Part shown: positions 42,501 to 50,134 of the stretch, one piece after another
Numbering within the stretch: position 1 is the stretch's first letter
Layout of the letters: every line of letters starts with the position of its first letter
NCBI RefSeq assembly: GCF_900108175.1
Contig: NZ_FNVO01000021.1
Location: 1 to 64,000, forward strand
Length of the DNA: 64,000 bases
Source: Thermomonospora echinospora
GTDB taxonomy: Bacteria; Actinomycetota; Actinomycetes; Streptosporangiales; Streptosporangiaceae
Direction of reading: 5' to 3'
Position numbers and translations under genes: made by a program
The notes under the pieces: generated by a model
Told to the model about the DNA's origin: nothing
Databases searched by the model: none
Seen by the model: only the letters and a program-made list of their open reading frames with translations

Positions 42501-44282
42501 GTGGCCGGTCAGCGGACGCTGGGCGACCTGCCGGGCTGTGCTTCGGGTGTTCCCGCGCGCGTCACGGCGTTCGACAGGGACGGTGACACGATCGCAGTCG
42601 GCTGCGGCGACGGGTCGCTGCGCCTGTGGGATGTGTTCACCCGCAGGCTCCTCATCGAACCGATCAAGGGGCACGACGCCGCCGTCACCTCGATTTCGTT
42701 CAGTCCGGATGGGACGACCCTGGCCAGTGCCGGGGACGGGGAGGGCGCCGTCCGACTGTGGGACGTGCGCAGTCCGCTCCTGGCCTCCGTGAGCGACCGG
42801 GACGGGCCGGTCGCGGCCGACCGGAGCGGGAGACGCCTGGCGACCGGAGCGGTCGGCAACGGGGACTGGCATGTCCGGGCCTGGGATCTGACCACCGGCC
42901 GGAACACCGCGTTGGGCGGGCACGACGACTGGACCCGCGCCTTCGCCTTCAGCCCTGACGGCGGCGGGCTGGCGGCCGCCGCCGATGACCGGGTCCAGAT
43001 CTGGGACCTGGCGAGCGGCCGGATACGTACCACCCTTGCCGATGTCGGGCCCGTACAGGCGCTCGCCTACTCCGCGGACGGGAAATCGCTGCTGGTGGTC
43101 GCGAGCGAAGCGGGGTTCACGGTAGGGCGATGGGACGTGACGAGCGGCCGCCTGCTGCGGACGCTCGCTCCCAAGGTCGCGCCGAGTGAGAATCTGGAGT
43201 CGTCGGGCCATCTGACGCTCAGCCCGGACCTGCGTCTGCTGGCCATGGTCGGGAACGGGCAGACCGTGCGGCTGTGGGACCTCGCCGGCGGCCGTTTCGC
43301 GGGAGGGCCGATGGCCGGGCACACCGACCGGATCGACGACGTGGCGTTCAGCCCCGACGGCCGGCTCATCGCCACGGCGGGCTCCGACAGGACCCTGCGG
43401 CTGTGGGACACCGCGACCCGGCGCCCTGTCGGCCAGCCGCTGACCGGGCACACCGATGACGTGCTGACCGTCGCCTTCAGCGAGGACGGCCGCACCCTCG
43501 CCTCCGGCGGGCGGGACGGCACGATCCGGCTGTGGGACACCGCCACCCGAAGCCCGCTCGGCGCACCGTTCACCGGGCCGTTCGAGTCCGTACGGGCGCT
43601 GGCGTTCCTGCCGGGACGGGGAACGCTGGCCGCCGTGGACGACACCCGGACGCTTCGCCTGTGGCGCGTCGGCGAACCATCAGACCTCCTCGGCGCGGTC
43701 TGCGCGACGGCCGGACGTCCCATGACGCGGGCGGAGTGGCAGCGGTACGCGCCCGGGGAGGAGTTCCAGACGGTATGCGATCACCGACCGGCGGCTCCTC
43801 CCGTGTTCCCCTCCGCCAAAGGTTTCCCCACGCCGCTCCCGGTCGTCACGCCCAGCGCATCCGCCCGGGCGGCCGCGCCTGCGCGGGCGGCCCAGTTCGC
43901 CGGCCGTTACACCCTCGTGCTGGATGCGGCGGCGACCAAGGCGGCCTTCCGGCCGGAGGCGCCGGCGCAGACGTACCCGCTCCAGCAGGACATCACCAAC
44001 AAGGCCGCCCTTTACCGGGGGAGTCGCCCGATCGACTTCGAAGCCGCATGCACCGGGCCGGACTGCGCACTACGCCTGACCGGCTTCGCCGGTGAACCCC
44101 CCATCACCCTCGCCCGCACCCGAAGCGGAACCTTCCAAGGCTCCACCGGTGACCGCACCTGGACCGTCCGGGCCGACACCATCGCCGCCGATCGCGTAAC
44201 GACCTTCACCCTCACGTACCTGATCAGGGATCGCTCCCGCGTCTACAGCGGCACCTTGGAGTTCCGCGGTGCCCGTTCCTGA
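39516..44282 (+). CDS. STAND-type NTPase with fourteen WD40 repeats
   Basis: The product is 1588 residues. An N-terminal hydrophobic stretch (about 52-90) and helical region precede a nucleotide-binding module with Walker A TGASGVGKSSLLRAG (about 293-307) and Walker B LVLVVDQFEDLFG. A winged-helix-like region and a membrane helix at about 722-745 follow. Fourteen WD-type repeats then run from about 805 to 1390, each with an SPDG...RLWD pattern, enough for two seven-bladed propellers. A C-terminal beta-rich domain of about 130 residues ends the protein. Such proteins act as ligand-triggered oligomerising switches. It follows the lipoprotein gene after 4 bases. Confidence 0.88.
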   Translation: MSDGSEPEDDERAHDGQPGEEQDERNRLMLAGMRGRLGRWARSSGSQALRWTPGTLIAVLAAGAFSPLLTGGALVATGFGVLGAVGGNVLTDVLQSAVQRLRPDASQDEIAEEIQRRIEELLAEGGDRAASLRSDIARVLQGVGSMGELLGEALSDQEEARQRLLAGLAALGEEFGEFRFLLQDVTDALDTLQTSADLHSMQHDQMIDLQHRQLTETRLVRGDLAALGRGLPGEREPAPAARWSGDCPYRGLAAFREIDAELFHGRAQATEELVRIAARTMATRRDGPHLVVVTGASGVGKSSLLRAGLLPALAEAAGELPAEVAHWPRIVTTPTAFGPPLRTLALHLAALARIGDPDALRERLAAEPERAGPLIRQALLAEGLRRQRAGAAGDDLRLVLVVDQFEDLFGPNGPGDAQARAFVAALHAAAVSPRAGHGVPPALVVIAVRGDRIDDCARHPVLRQALQESQFVLGPMEEPDLRRAIIGQAEAAGLRIENRLVETILAELRSPELAAFKSGTLPLLSQAMLLTWERREGNRLSDRAYELSGGVRKAVEKSAEEVYAGLTPEEQALAEGALRRLTLIGRDERPVGRRVPLEDLSGRSLRVLEKFAAKRLVVIGNGGAEPAHQMLLEAWPQLRDWLKADVEEWKLYGRLVQDAEQWSGSRLDPSFLYRGRQLETIREAERRWPADPGRFPTLEERQREFLNASAAAETERLRRRQALLGAIAALVVIALVAVVSAVRVGGRADAEHAAGLSRRLAASGARTSDPVVAALLAAAAWRVAPTDEARHGLRAVLAGRHRGTLVGHLDGVRAVAFSPDGRTLATGGTDSLVRLWDVASHRPIGRPLAGHAGTVTSVAFGPDGRTLTSAGDDRTVQLWDVAAKRRVTALAVGSAGPAVLGPGGSTFFAGERLWDLASRRPVGEPLDTTVGGVAFSPDGRMVATADLEGHVRLWDTAIQRQIGRTLTGAAGPLTFSPDGAFLLTSTGTARLRLWEVAGQRTLGDLPGCASGVPARVTAFDRDGDTIAVGCGDGSLRLWDVFTRRLLIEPIKGHDAAVTSISFSPDGTTLASAGDGEGAVRLWDVRSPLLASVSDRDGPVAADRSGRRLATGAVGNGDWHVRAWDLTTGRNTALGGHDDWTRAFAFSPDGGGLAAAADDRVQIWDLASGRIRTTLADVGPVQALAYSADGKSLLVVASEAGFTVGRWDVTSGRLLRTLAPKVAPSENLESSGHLTLSPDLRLLAMVGNGQTVRLWDLAGGRFAGGPMAGHTDRIDDVAFSPDGRLIATAGSDRTLRLWDTATRRPVGQPLTGHTDDVLTVAFSEDGRTLASGGRDGTIRLWDTATRSPLGAPFTGPFESVRALAFLPGRGTLAAVDDTRTLRLWRVGEPSDLLGAVCATAGRPMTRAEWQRYAPGEEFQTVCDHRPAAPPVFPSAKGFPTPLPVVTPSASARAAAPARAAQFAGRYTLVLDAAATKAAFRPEAPAQTYPLQQDITNKAALYRGSRPIDFEAACTGPDCALRLTGFAGEPPITLARTRSGTFQGSTGDRTWTVRADTIAADRVTTFTLTYLIRDRSRVYSGTLEFRGARS

Positions 44283-44318
44283 TCCGGGAACCCCTCTCCC
44301 GCGGTGCTCGCGGGAGGG

Positions 44319-45200
44319 TCAGTGGCGGTGGTCCGGGGCGGTCGCCTCCGGGTGGTCGCGGAGCCAGGCGATGCGCTCGCGGCTCTCGTCGTCGACCGGG
44401 GTGTAGACGACCAGCCGAGCGCCGGGCAGGGCCGTGACCTCCAGGTTGGTAGACCTGGTCGCCACATCGCCGACCGCGGGGTAGCGGAAGACCTTGTCGC
44501 AGGGCCTGGGCGGGGCGACGTCGTGAGTGGCCCACAGGCGGGCGAACTCGGGGCTGGCCTTGCACAGCCGCTGGACGAACTCCTGCCATTCCGGTTCGTG
44601 CAGGTGCCGGCTGTACCGGTACCGGAATATGGCGACCTGTTCGGGCGCCTGTTCCTCCAGGTTCAGGATCGGATTGCAGCAGGGCGGCGTGGTGAACACG
44701 AACCAGACGGCGTTTCGCTCGGCGGCGGGGGTGTTCACCATGCCCGGGAAGAGCGCGGCGAAGGCCTGGTTCCAGCTCAGCACGTCGGAGCGGGCGTTGA
44801 GCAGGGCTGCGGGGAGCGGGTCCAGGTTGTCGAGGATCGTGCGCATGTCCTGGGGCAGGGCGTGGGTCTCGTCCGTGGCGGGCGGTGGCTGCGGCACATC
44901 GGCCAGGCGGTAGAGGTGCTCGCGTTCGGCCGCGTCGAGCCGGAGGGTGCGGGCCACGGCGTCCAGCACCTGGGCGCTGGCGTTGATGGGCCGTCCCTGC
45001 TCCAGCCACGTGTACCAGGTCACGCCGACCCCGGCGAGCTGGGCGACCTCCTCCCGGCGCAGCCCCGGGGTGCGGCGGCGGGAGCCGGACGGCATGCCCA
45101 CCTCCTCGGGCGTGATGCGCTCACGCCGGCTGCGCAGGAACGACGCCAGCTCATGGCGGCGCCGCCCGCCGCGCACCGGGACGGTCCTCGGCCGGGTCAT
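44319..45200 (-). CDS. XRE-family regulator with MmyB-like ligand domain
   Basis: The product is 293 residues; ATG 45200 is chosen for GGGAG upstream over GTG 45215. The helix-turn-helix has the signature of this family (RRRTPGLRREEVAQLAGVG, VTWYTWLEQGR). The ligand domain follows with LDNLDPLPAALLNARSDVL, NAVWFVFTTPP and RLCKASPEFARLW. Members often control adjacent, divergent transport or redox genes. It is divergent from the DHA2 efflux pump, so repression of that gene is the likely job. Confidence 0.9.
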   Translation of the reverse strand: MTRPRTVPVRGGRRRHELASFLRSRRERITPEEVGMPSGSRRRTPGLRREEVAQLAGVGVTWYTWLEQGRPINASAQVLDAVARTLRLDAAEREHLYRLADVPQPPPATDETHALPQDMRTILDNLDPLPAALLNARSDVLSWNQAFAALFPGMVNTPAAERNAVWFVFTTPPCCNPILNLEEQAPEQVAIFRYRYSRHLHEPEWQEFVQRLCKASPEFARLWATHDVAPPRPCDKVFRYPAVGDVATRSTNLEVTALPGARLVVYTPVDDESRERIAWLRDHPEATAPDHRH

Positions 45201-45253
45201 CGTCACGGCTCCCACCCTGCCCGGTGAACGCCTCGCGTTCCAGGTGCTGTCAG

Positions 45254-45286
45254 TACCAGTATCAGCGGGCTCTCGTTACCGGTATC
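45254..45286. promoter_or_regulatory. two 10-bp direct repeats between divergent XRE and MFS genes
   Basis: TACCAGTATC (45254-45263) and TACCGGTATC (45277-45286) are near-identical and 23 bases apart, about two helical turns. They lie in the divergent promoter region and are candidate binding sites of the XRE regulator. Confidence 0.55.
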
Positions 45287-45309
45287 GGCCCGGCCGCAGG
45301 CTGTCGCAC

Positions 45310-46737
45310 ATGACCCAAGCGACACAGCCGACCGAGGCGCGGCCGGCCGCCACCGCAGCATCCCGTGGGCCCGGCGGCCTGATGCTCGCCGTCCTCCTGC
45401 TCGGCCAGTTCATGGCCACCCTGGACGTCAACATCGTCAACGTGGCCCTGCCGACCCTGCGGGCGGACCTGCACGCCTCCGGCGCCGGGCTGCAACTGGT
45501 GGTCGCCGGATACGTGCTGTCGTACGCGGTGCTGCTGATCAGCGGGGCGCGGCTGGGCGGCGTCGCCGGGCACCGCCGCATGTTCCAGCTCGGGCTGGCG
45601 GTGTTCACCCTGGCGTCGCTGGCGTGCGGGCTGGCGCCGGGGACCGGGCCGCTGATCGGCTTCCGGTTCCTGCAGGGCGCCGGCGCCGCCCTGATGACGC
45701 CGCAGGTGATGAGCATGATCCAGCAGAGCTTCGGCGGCGCCGCCCGGGCCCGGGCGCTGGGACTGTACGCGGCGGTGACCGCCGGCGGCGTCGTCGTCGG
45801 CCAGGCCGCGGGCGGGCTGCTGGTCAGCGCGGACCTGTTCGGCGCCGGATGGCGGACGGTGTTCCTGGTGAACGTGCCGATCGGCGTGCTGCTGCTGGTC
45901 GCCGGGCCGCGCGTCCTGCCGGCGGACGAGCGGCGGCCGGGCGGGGGCCTGGACCTGCCGGGCCTGCTCGTGCTCAGCCCGGCGGTGCTGCTGGTGGTGA
46001 TGCCGCTGATCCTCGGCCCCGAGACGGGCTGGCCGGCGTGGACCGTGGCCTCCCTGGCCGCCGGCGTCGTGTTCTTCGGCGTCTTCGTCGCGGTGGAGCG
46101 GCGCGTCGCCGCGCGCGGCGGGCGCCCCCTGATCTCGGGGCGGGTGCTGCGCGCGCCCGGCCTGCTCCCTGCCGTCGGCGCCCTCCTGCTCGGACCGGGC
46201 ACGTGGGGCGCGTTCCTGTTCACCACGACCCTGCATCTCCAGGGGGACCTGCGGATGAGCCCCCTGGAGTCCGGGCTGGCGTTCGTCCCGTGCGTTGCGG
46301 CGTTCGGGCTGGTCGGCCTGAACTGGCAGCGGCTGCCGGCCCACTGGCACCCTCGGCTGATCCCGGTCGGGTTCGCGCTCGCCGCCGTGGCGTACCTGTG
46401 CGTCGGTCCGCTGGCCGGCGGCGGGGTGCCCTACGAGCTCCTCACCGCGTTGATCGGCCTGGGCCTCGGCGTGATGCCCATCATCATCACCGTCGCGCTG
46501 GAGCACGTGCCGGTCGAGGACGCCGCCGACGCCAGTGGCCTGCTGCTGACGGTGATGCAGATCAGCCAGGTCGTGGGCGTGGCGACGGTCGGCACCCTGT
46601 TCCTCACCCTTGCCCGAGACTCCGGTTCGACCCGCACCGCCGAGTACGGCACCGGCTGGGCGCTCGCGGCGTGCGCCCTCGTCGCGGCGGCCGGCGCCCT
46701 GCTGCTGGCCCGGCGCCGCCCCACGGTCGCGGGCTGA
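45310..46737 (+). CDS. MFS efflux transporter, 14-helix DHA2 family
   Basis: The product is 475 residues from ATG 45310. The DHA2 opening LMLAVLLLGQFMATLDVNIV has the motif D1 (LDVNIVNVALP), and GARLGGVAGHRRMFQLG is motif A. Further helices end with ALVAAAGALLLARRRP. Such pumps export drugs or cationic compounds by proton antiport. Control by the divergent XRE regulator is likely. Confidence 0.9.
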   Translation: MTQATQPTEARPAATAASRGPGGLMLAVLLLGQFMATLDVNIVNVALPTLRADLHASGAGLQLVVAGYVLSYAVLLISGARLGGVAGHRRMFQLGLAVFTLASLACGLAPGTGPLIGFRFLQGAGAALMTPQVMSMIQQSFGGAARARALGLYAAVTAGGVVVGQAAGGLLVSADLFGAGWRTVFLVNVPIGVLLLVAGPRVLPADERRPGGGLDLPGLLVLSPAVLLVVMPLILGPETGWPAWTVASLAAGVVFFGVFVAVERRVAARGGRPLISGRVLRAPGLLPAVGALLLGPGTWGAFLFTTTLHLQGDLRMSPLESGLAFVPCVAAFGLVGLNWQRLPAHWHPRLIPVGFALAAVAYLCVGPLAGGGVPYELLTALIGLGLGVMPIIITVALEHVPVEDAADASGLLLTVMQISQVVGVATVGTLFLTLARDSGSTRTAEYGTGWALAACALVAAAGALLLARRRPTVAG

Positions 46738-46771
46738 AGCCGTCCGCGCGGGGGAGGAGGGCGGAACGCCG

Positions 46772-47674
46772 TCACCTGGGGCCGGCCAGCCCATGCCCGG
46801 CGCACGACCTCACGAGCGCGGCGAGGTCGAGGGCGTCGCCCCTGACGTCGGCGAGCCATTCGTCCCGGACGTACTCGAAGGCGCCGGTCCCGGTGTCGAA
46901 CAGACCGACGCTCCCGGCCGCCACCTGCTGGCGGGGGTTGATCGGCTCCGGATCCCACCGGGTGACCTTGGGCTGCACCAGCAGGGCGAGCGCGTAGGAG
47001 GTCGTGGGGCCGTAGCGGCGCGGCCCGTTGGGATGGTGGTAGTGGCCGCTGACGTGCAGGCGCGGTCGCAGGTGCTCGATGAGCCGGGTCAGCTTCGGCG
47101 AGCCCTGCTCCTTGCCGTTCCGGTCGCGGGACATCCCGTACGGGCCGTCATGGGTGACCAGGATGTCTACGCTGCCCGGTTCGGCGGCCATCAGCCGCGC
47201 GTACGCGCCCTCGTCCAGGTCCATCTTCCCGGGGGCCTCGATCAGCCCGAGGAAGGCCACCCGCTGCCCGGCCGTCTCCACCACGTTCCCGCAGGCGACA
47301 TGGCGGTAGGCGCCGAGCGGATCCACCGGCGCGACCTCACCGGCCGCCGCGTCGTGCAGTGCGGCCAGCCATGGGTGGTCCTCGTGGTTGCCGCTGACGA
47401 ACAGCACCGGCGGGATCTGCCCGAGGGCCAGGCGCACGCCTGCGGCGAACGGCGGCGGCGGATCGAGCAGGCGCATGAAGTCGCCCTGGGCGGGGTGGCC
47501 GCGCCCGAAGCGGCGGCTGGACTCATCCAGCCGCTCGGGCGACGGATAGGCGCCCAGGTCCCCGACCTGGATCACGGCGTCGAGCCGGATCCCGCGCCGG
47601 GCCTGGAGCATCACCGCCGCGCCCAGCGCGTGCAGCACACAACCGTGGACATCACCCAAGAAAGCGATCTTCAT
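46772..47674 (-). CDS. calcineurin-like metallophosphoesterase
   Basis: The product is 300 residues from ATG 47674 with GGAAAGG upstream. All five metal motifs are visible: GDVHG, QVGDLGAY, VSGNHEDHPW, LVTHDGPYG and VSGHYHHPNG. The family hydrolyses phosphomono- or diesters with two metal ions. No signal peptide is seen, so it acts in the cytoplasm; the substrate is unknown. It faces the MFS gene tail to tail and has no operon partner. The 237 bases upstream (47675-47911) hold no gene that I can see. Confidence 0.9.
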   Translation of the reverse strand: MKIAFLGDVHGCVLHALGAAVMLQARRGIRLDAVIQVGDLGAYPSPERLDESSRRFGRGHPAQGDFMRLLDPPPPFAAGVRLALGQIPPVLFVSGNHEDHPWLAALHDAAAGEVAPVDPLGAYRHVACGNVVETAGQRVAFLGLIEAPGKMDLDEGAYARLMAAEPGSVDILVTHDGPYGMSRDRNGKEQGSPKLTRLIEHLRPRLHVSGHYHHPNGPRRYGPTTSYALALLVQPKVTRWDPEPINPRQQVAAGSVGLFDTGTGAFEYVRDEWLADVRGDALDLAALVRSCAGHGLAGPR

Positions 47675-47914
47675 CGCCCGTCGACCTTTCCGAGAGCCGT
47701 TCGCAGGACACGGCACGGGCCGGGCGGCGCAACGATGCGGTGTCAACCACCGGCCTGCGACCGGTGACTCACATCCCAGCGCTCCACCGCCGTCTCGGCG
47801 ACCGAGCCGATCGGAGCTTGACGCCCACACCGGCCGGCGGTCAAGCGCGGACGAGGTACCAGGGACTCGAAGGCTCCTTTCGGCCGGACCGGAAGCGGCC
47901 TCAGGGAGGCGGGG

Positions 47915-48124
47915 TCATCGGCGCGAGCGGCCGACGAGGAGACCGATCAGGAGCCCGACGGCCAGGCCGACGACGACGCCGATCAGGATGCCGGCGATCA
48001 GTCCGGCCGCCAGCCCGATGGTGAAGAAGACGGCGAGCCCGACGGCCAGGCCCAGGATCAGCCCGGCGATGAGCCCGGCCAGCAGGCCGAGCAGAAGTCC
48101 GGCGATCAGAGCTGGCACCGTCAT
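47915..48124 (-). CDS. 68-residue glycine-zipper membrane protein
   Basis: ATG 48124 has GGGAG just before it; a GTG further upstream would add only polar residues. After a five-residue start the protein is almost wholly Leu, Gly, Ile, Val and Ala in a regular small-residue pattern (LIAGLLLGLLAGLIAGLILG, GVVVGLAVGLLIGLLVG), ending in GRSRR. Gly every fourth residue favours tight helix packing or oligomeric pores. A membrane-active peptide, a toxin or a structural zipper are all possible. I know no named family. Confidence 0.6.
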   Translation of the reverse strand: MTVPALIAGLLLGLLAGLIAGLILGLAVGLAVFFTIGLAAGLIAGILIGVVVGLAVGLLIGLLVGRSRR

Positions 48125-48433
48125 CGGCTCCCGTACCGCCGTCGCCGGTCCCGGCACCGCACCGGTGCGGGCCGGGAGCGCTGCGGGGCCGGTCCGCCGC
48201 CGGGCACCGCGCGCGTCCGATCGCTGATCATCGGCATGTCTCCGGCGGCGTCCCCAGCAGGCACGGCCGTGTCCATTCGCCCCATGCGCTCATCCAGTTC
48301 CGCCTCCTACCGCCGCCCTCGGTGTGCGATCCCCTTGTCTCTGGAGATGTTTCCGCTGGTGGGTGGGGTGGAAACCGGTATGTGACCAGTGCGAGGAGGA
48401 CGATGAGCAGACGGGACCGGTGCCGTCGGCGGA
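48125..48433. other. intergenic stretch, nothing recognised
   Basis: This 309-base region separates the glycine-zipper gene from the end of the giant-protein cluster. I see no frame worth calling; GTTTCC-15-GGAAAC at 48349-48375 is a weak inverted repeat that may end the cluster's transcript. Confidence 0.4.
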
Positions 48434-50134
48434 TCAGCCGGCCGGGGGTCCCTCCCGTCGGGTCAGGACGTCGTAGCGCAGGCCGCTGGACGCCTCGCCG
48501 CGCCCGGCCCGTTTGCGCCGCGCCTGCCACAGGTGCGTCGAGCCGTCGGTCCAGCGGGCCAGCCGCCACTGCCGCATCACCCTGGCGCCTTCGCGGGGGA
48601 CCTCCTCGTCGGCCAGCCATCCCGCAGCGGTGAGGAGCCTGCTCAGCGGTGGGATCGGCTGCCCGGTGACCGGCCGGGTGAGCGCGGAGCGGACCAGCCG
48701 CAGACGGTCGGCGGTGGCCTGAGGCACGTAGGGGATCCAGTGCTCGGGCGGTGCGGCGGCGCGCAGCCGGTAGTCGAGGTCACCCTGGGACGGCGGCGGG
48801 ACGGGCGGCGGCGGGGCCGCCCGCAGTGCGGCGAGGTGCAGTTCATGCCGGTCCAGCGGCCGTCCGGCCTGGTGCTCGACCAGTTTCTCGACCCCCCAGA
48901 CGATGTTGGCGGCCTCGTCGCGCACAAGCAGGACGTCCTCGACGGGTTCCCCGTCCATGGTGTGGGCGGCGACGGGCGGCAGGACGAACAGCGCGGTGTC
49001 GGGCCCGCCGCCGCGCAGCCGGAACATCTCCCAGTCGGGATGGGCGGCGGCCTCGATCACGGTCCGGATCCCGAAGGTGTCGGTGACCACCAGAGAGGAG
49101 ACCCGGGCGATGGTGCCGACGGGCAGTTCCACGGGCAGCGTGAACCAGTCGTTGCTGTACAGCGTGGCGAACTCCGCCAAGAGCATATGGCCGAGGTCGG
49201 TGGCGCCGGTCTCGATGCCGCCGAAGTGAACGCGTCCGTCCTCGAACTCCCACCAGCGGTCGGCCGGCATCCCCGGATACCTGATCGGCGTCGGTATTCC
49301 CGTACTGACGATGTCGGTGGACGGCTGGGTCGCCGGCACCTGGGTCCCGTCGGCGGCGACGTCCAGGTCGTACCAGTCCAGGGCGCCGCCGAGGTACTCA
49401 CGAGCGACCAGGGTGACGTCGTCGGTGCCGAGGCGGGCGCCGAGCGCGAAGGCGTGTTCCAACCGGGTGGAGTCCCACGGGGTGACCTCGGCGCCGGGAC
49501 GGCTGACGTAGGAGGCCCAGGCGGTGCGGAACTCGGCCGCGGCGGCCTCGGCCGCCCGCCGCTCGCCGCCGGTCGGGGGCGGCTCCTCAGCCGAGAGCGG
49601 AGGGATCACGACTCCCGAGGCGAAGGCGGTGGCCAGCGCCGCGGCGTCGGGCACCCTTCCGGCCAGCACGCCGAGGTCGGCGGTGACCGCGGCGTCAATG
49701 GCGGGGTCACCGGAGTCCGGTACGGGCAGCGGATAGGCGGCGGTGAACGCCTTACGGAACCTGCCGATGCCGTGCTGGGTGAGCAACCGCAGGAACAGCC
49801 GGCCGCCGTCGGCCCGCAGGCCGAGATCGCCGTGGTCGGGTTCACGCTCGACGAGCGTCTCCAGGGGCAGCCCCATGGGGTCATACCCGGTGGCCGTCGC
49901 CCCGGAGCCGCCCGTGCCCCGGTAGGCCGAGAGCCGTCCCGCGGTGACGCGCATCCGTACGGTCGCGGGCGACCCACCGGAACTGGCCGCGAACTCGCCG
50001 AGCTGCCACTGCCGCCCGAGCAGCCAGGCCGGGTCCTCGACCCGGGCGGCGACGCTCTCACCGAAGTCGTTCACCCTGGTACGCGGTTCCAGCCGGGTCC
50101 AGGTGGTGATGGAGGGATTCGGCGGTATCGTCAC
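48434..50134 (-). CDS. uncharacterised 566-residue protein of the giant-protein cluster
   Basis: GTG 50134 overlaps the stop of the upstream gene (GTGA). The N-terminus has RVNDFGESVAARVEDP followed by AWLLGRQWQLGEFAAS near residue 35, then beta-rich sequence and YSNDWFTLPVELPVGTIARV near 340. I recall WLLGRQWQLGEF-type proteins as a recurrent hypothetical family in several phyla, but know no function. There is no signal peptide, membrane helix or catalytic motif. It is the last gene of a five-gene leftward operon, so its role is probably tied to the large proteins before it. Confidence 0.82.
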   Translation of the reverse strand: MTIPPNPSITTWTRLEPRTRVNDFGESVAARVEDPAWLLGRQWQLGEFAASSGGSPATVRMRVTAGRLSAYRGTGGSGATATGYDPMGLPLETLVEREPDHGDLGLRADGGRLFLRLLTQHGIGRFRKAFTAAYPLPVPDSGDPAIDAAVTADLGVLAGRVPDAAALATAFASGVVIPPLSAEEPPPTGGERRAAEAAAAEFRTAWASYVSRPGAEVTPWDSTRLEHAFALGARLGTDDVTLVAREYLGGALDWYDLDVAADGTQVPATQPSTDIVSTGIPTPIRYPGMPADRWWEFEDGRVHFGGIETGATDLGHMLLAEFATLYSNDWFTLPVELPVGTIARVSSLVVTDTFGIRTVIEAAAHPDWEMFRLRGGGPDTALFVLPPVAAHTMDGEPVEDVLLVRDEAANIVWGVEKLVEHQAGRPLDRHELHLAALRAAPPPPVPPPSQGDLDYRLRAAAPPEHWIPYVPQATADRLRLVRSALTRPVTGQPIPPLSRLLTAAGWLADEEVPREGARVMRQWRLARWTDGSTHLWQARRKRAGRGEASSGLRYDVLTRREGPPAG

